From assembly GCA_002914805.1 (NCBI GenBank), contig JXTB01000320.1:161247-225246 (forward strand): a DNA stretch of 64,000 bases, given 5' to 3'. Below the pieces are notes generated by a model, which was given only the letters and a program-made list of their open reading frames with translations, searched no databases and had not been told where the DNA came from. The translations under genes and the position numbers were made by a program. The DNA is from Parasponia andersonii (taxonomy: Eukaryota; Streptophyta; Magnoliopsida; Rosales; Cannabaceae). Positions 60,709 through 64,000 of this stretch are shown here, piece by piece; position 1 is the stretch's first letter, and every line of letters starts with the position of its first letter.

Positions 60709-63700
60709 TAGGCTTGGCAATGGGGCGGGGTGGGGTAGGTTTTCTTCCGATCTGCCCTGCCCCACGAGAAATCTGCTCCATGTCCTCTACACCGTTTAAT
60801 AAACGAGGCGGGGTAGGGCATTACTGATGGAGCAATAGGTAAATCGCTCCACCCCATTAACCTATTTATCTTTTTTTTTTTTGCAAAAAAATCTTACAAA
60901 TTTTTTTTAAAAAAAAAAACCTAAAAGATATTTGCAAATTAAATTAAGCTTACTATGGCACAAATGTAATGCATTTTGCTCTACTTGATTTGTTTGATGA
61001 CATGTCCTATTTATTGTTATATATTTACTGTACCAACTAGAATAAACACAATGAAAAGTTTTTTTTTTTTTTGGGACATGAAACATAAATAAGAAAATTT
61101 ATTTTTGATCTTGTTTTCTTCTATTAATAAATGGAAATAGCAACTATTAAATCTCAAAAAGGTAATATCTTATCACAAACTAGGGACAAAAGATTGAAAT
61201 TGAATATGGGGAAATAATCAAATTATTCAAAGTAAAAGACTCTTAATTGAATGTCATATGACCAAACTAGCTATTCAATGGAACTTGTTTCTCAGAGCAA
61301 ACATCTTCCAAGTAAGTTTATATAGTATAAACCATCTCGATTAGTCAAATAGTTTAAAATAACATCTTATAGATAAAGGCATAATAATTATAAAAAAGAA
61401 AGCAGTTTCTTTTGGGCAACAAAGTTCTGAAGTGAAGAGAGCACTAATTCTATGTAGTTCTTGCAATTTGCACTGTTAATTAAAAATAAAAGTAAGGCAA
61501 ACTATATTCCAACAGTCGAAGCTAAATGTGAATTTTATTGATTAGTATAGTAATATTCTCTAGAAACTAAAATTATATAAACCAACTAGCAAAAATTTCA
61601 AACATATCAATGAAAAAATAATCACCAAAATTCAAATATTTCGTCTTTTAAACATCTAGCTCAACTACATATGGCTCTAATAAATTGGTTACATCGGTTT
61701 CTTCATTACTTAATGTAGCAACCTTTGTCAATACTGCAAATAAATCCTAAAAAATTATTACAAAACCAATATACTTCTACAAAGTCAAACATAGGCAAAT
61801 AATATGATTATTGAAATTAAAGTGTAAGGTTGCGTACCTTTTCTTTCACCATATAACCAGTTCTAAGAATAAATTAAGGCTTCAAATGTTCTTGGGTGAA
61901 GTCTAGATCGATGTGGACCTAAATATCTACCACCATTACTAAATGCGGATTTTGAAGCAACAATACTTATGGGGATGACTAAGATGTCTCTAGCAATACA
62001 TTTCAATACGGGATACTTGATCCTAGTTGACTTCCAAAAGCTTAATACATCAAAGTCTGGAGATCTAGGCAAGGAAAATTCTTCCAAGTAACTATCTAAC
62101 TCTGATTTAACACTTGCACTACTTGTAGTGGCAACATATATATAATAGTTAGACATAGGATCCACATAAGGAACAATTGAAGGAACCTCTAATGAAGACG
62201 TGAGTGAAGCATCTTGGAGACATCATTTTCACTTATATAAGTAAATTTATACTCTTTCTCCAAAACATAGCAAATCTTTCGAATCCCTTCAATTTCGATT
62301 CTCATAAACTTTTGAAAAGAAAATATCAAAAGTGGGATACTTAATTCCAAAAAACAATTCAGTCACACTATTAAAAATAACCAACTTTTTGCATAATATT
62401 TTAGCTAACGCCCACTCTTTTTCTGAATGTAAAAATTTATAATGAGAAACACGCAGTCTTAGACGAGCAAAAACTTCTTTATACGGCAAAGTAATATTGA
62501 GCATTGTGTAGGTGGAGTTCCACCTAGTTACACAATCAAGTGCTAGTCTTTTTTTACTTACAACTTTAACTTGACACCATTTCCTCAAATTTTTCCATCC
62601 TTTTTGGAGTTGCCGACCAATAAGCAACACTCTCATGAATATTGGCAATTCCATCCTTAAACACTGTTAGCCCATCTTTAACTATCAAATTTATTATATG
62701 TGCACAATAATACATATGATATAAACACCTACCCAAAAGTAAAGATGTAGATGGCAATTGTCCTTCACAGTAGGGATCATGGCATTATTAGTAGTACAAT
62801 TGTCTACGGTCAATGTAGATAACTTGCCATCAATGCTTCAATCTATTAGATAATCCACCAAAGTATCAAATAATGATGAGAGCATTATAAGGGCATGGCA
62901 CATACCTGAATGCCAAAATTCTACTTCTCAAAGCCCAAGAATCATCAATATAGTGCGTTGTAACCGTCATATATCCTCTCTTCTGGTTACTAGAAGTCTA
63001 CATATCAGTTGCATTCGCAATTCTTCCTCGATTGTTTCCAATCAATTTCAAGGTTTTCTCCTTTTTTTCACACATATTTCCAATATATCAGCTCTAACCG
63101 TATTTCTAGACATCATCTTGAACATCAGACAAGCAACTTTGAACATATCCATGAATCCTTTATACTCTACTATGCTAAGAGGATACTTATGAAGAATGAT
63201 CATATGCACTATCTTCAATCATATTAACTCTAAATCAAAGGTAACCAGTGTTGTAGGACTTCTTTCAACATTCTTTGTAGTTTTCAAGGCCGCTTCTGTA
63301 GTGTCTTTTTTTAACTTTTAACATCTTTTCACATGATCACGTAAGTGTGTAATACTATTTCATAGCTTGGCCCCCATTGCCCTTCCACAATAGTTACAAA
63401 TAGCTTTCCATTCTCCACTAATTTTATAATGTTTCCATCTGATGTGAACTTTCGTTTTCTTACTTGCTCTTCGCTTTCAACATTTAGCATTAGTTGACTT
63501 TCGATCTCTTCATTATTAGTAAGTGGTACATAGTCTTCATCCTTTTAAGAATGTGCTGGTACATTTTCCATTGCTTATATAACCTAGATTTATAGATAAT
63601 AAGTGTCTTTTAGTCATTACAAAAGACAATAAATAATTAAATAGAAGACAATCAATATAGATAATAATGTCTTCTATAACCTTGACATAATCTAGAAACC

Positions 63701-64000
63701 TCACTTCCTTGACCCTCTATTCCTACTATTATCATTATAATACTTAATAGATCTCAGCTCCATTGTGGTTCTTCTATACACCTTTTTTGGGGATTAAAAA
63801 AAAGTAATGTAATATAATATATAAAATATATCCTTTTCGTTAATAGGCAACATATACCAAATTTGAGTCAAAGACATAGACATCTGAAAAGTGAAGTTCT
63901 TGCTCATTTCTAACAAAACTACTAGGAATAAAAAGGGAGATTACATTATTATGCATGCCCCTTAAAAACATTTAAAAAGGGGGAAGGGAATGTTATAACA
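60709..64000 (-). mobile_element. Second hAT transposon, degenerate, right end outside the window
   Basis: The left terminus reads TAGGCTTGGCAATGGGGCGG and is followed by G/C-rich subterminal words (GGGGTGGGGTAGG, CTGCCCTGCCCC) within an AT-rich region, as in many hAT elements. The broken transposase is on the minus strand (61863-63571). The other terminus and the target duplication would lie beyond 64000. Confidence 0.75.
61863..63571 (-). pseudogene. hAT transposase pseudogene (second family)
   Basis: From 63571 downward: a start MENVPAHS followed at once by a stop; a BED zinc finger read across a frame change (ICNYCGRAMGAK, then a stop, then THLRDHVKRC); YYCAHIINLIVKDGL; CVTRWNSTYTMLN; and the C-terminal dimerisation domain with KYPVLKCIARDILVIPIS, KSAFSNGGRYLG and LHPRTFEALI. 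Stops and frame changes separate these blocks. It differs enough from the copy at 22461-24479 (SAFSNGGRYLG against SAFSTGARVFD) to be another hAT lineage. Confidence 0.85.

Overview
The window is nuclear DNA of a flowering plant, most likely a eudicot. It is AT-rich, its genes have many GT-AG introns, and it carries plant-type transposons throughout. I could rebuild four protein-coding genes exon by exon, and all four lie on the minus strand. They are: (1) the exosome cap subunit CSL4 (374-2873, 6 exons, 200 aa); (2) a small single-domain cupin protein (10815-11297, 2 exons, 115 aa); (3) a secreted neprosin/DUF239-family protein with its N-terminal activation-peptide domain (13437-17511, 7 exons, 452 aa); (4) the very large translational regulator GCN1, called ILITYHIA in Arabidopsis (26294-51214). 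The GCN1 model has 60 coding exons summing to 7,878 nt, i.e. 2,625 residues and a stop with no frame break.

Mobile elements fill much of the rest. 3650-8630 is a three-level nest: a short non-autonomous hAT-like element holds a solo LTR (TGTCACGACCC type, TSD CTTTG), which holds another solo LTR (TGTTGGGAAT type, TSD AAGAT). A degenerate autonomous hAT element (21599-25989) ends right at the 3' end of GCN1. A decayed Ty1/copia retrotransposon with both LTRs (38472-43444) sits in GCN1 intron 22, antisense to the gene. A second degenerate hAT starts at 60709 and runs off the right edge. At least seven MITE-like inverted-repeat elements occur, two of them inside introns (CSL4 intron 1, GCN1 intron 27) and one just upstream of CSL4. 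One MITE at 60210-60411 has a perfect 9-bp target duplication.

Region by region: 1-3400 CSL4 and its promoter; 3400-9055 nested transposons; 9056-10814 no gene seen; 10815-11460 cupin gene and TATA box; 11460-13436 intergenic with one MITE; 13437-17640 neprosin-family gene; 17640-21598 no gene seen; 21599-25989 hAT element; 26000-51600 GCN1 with a telo-box, TATA box and five site II elements in its promoter; 51600-64000 gene-free, with an LTR-like block, tandem duplications, MITEs and the second hAT.

The genes do not form a pathway. CSL4 acts in RNA decay and processing, GCN1 in amino-acid/stress signalling at the ribosome, and the neprosin-family protein in the secretory pathway or apoplast. 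The cupin's role is unknown. I found no tRNA, rRNA, CRISPR array or organellar insert, and no convincing new biological system. The most informative features are the intact giant GCN1 gene despite heavy insertion, its one apparent GC-AG intron, and the clearly readable nesting of transposons.
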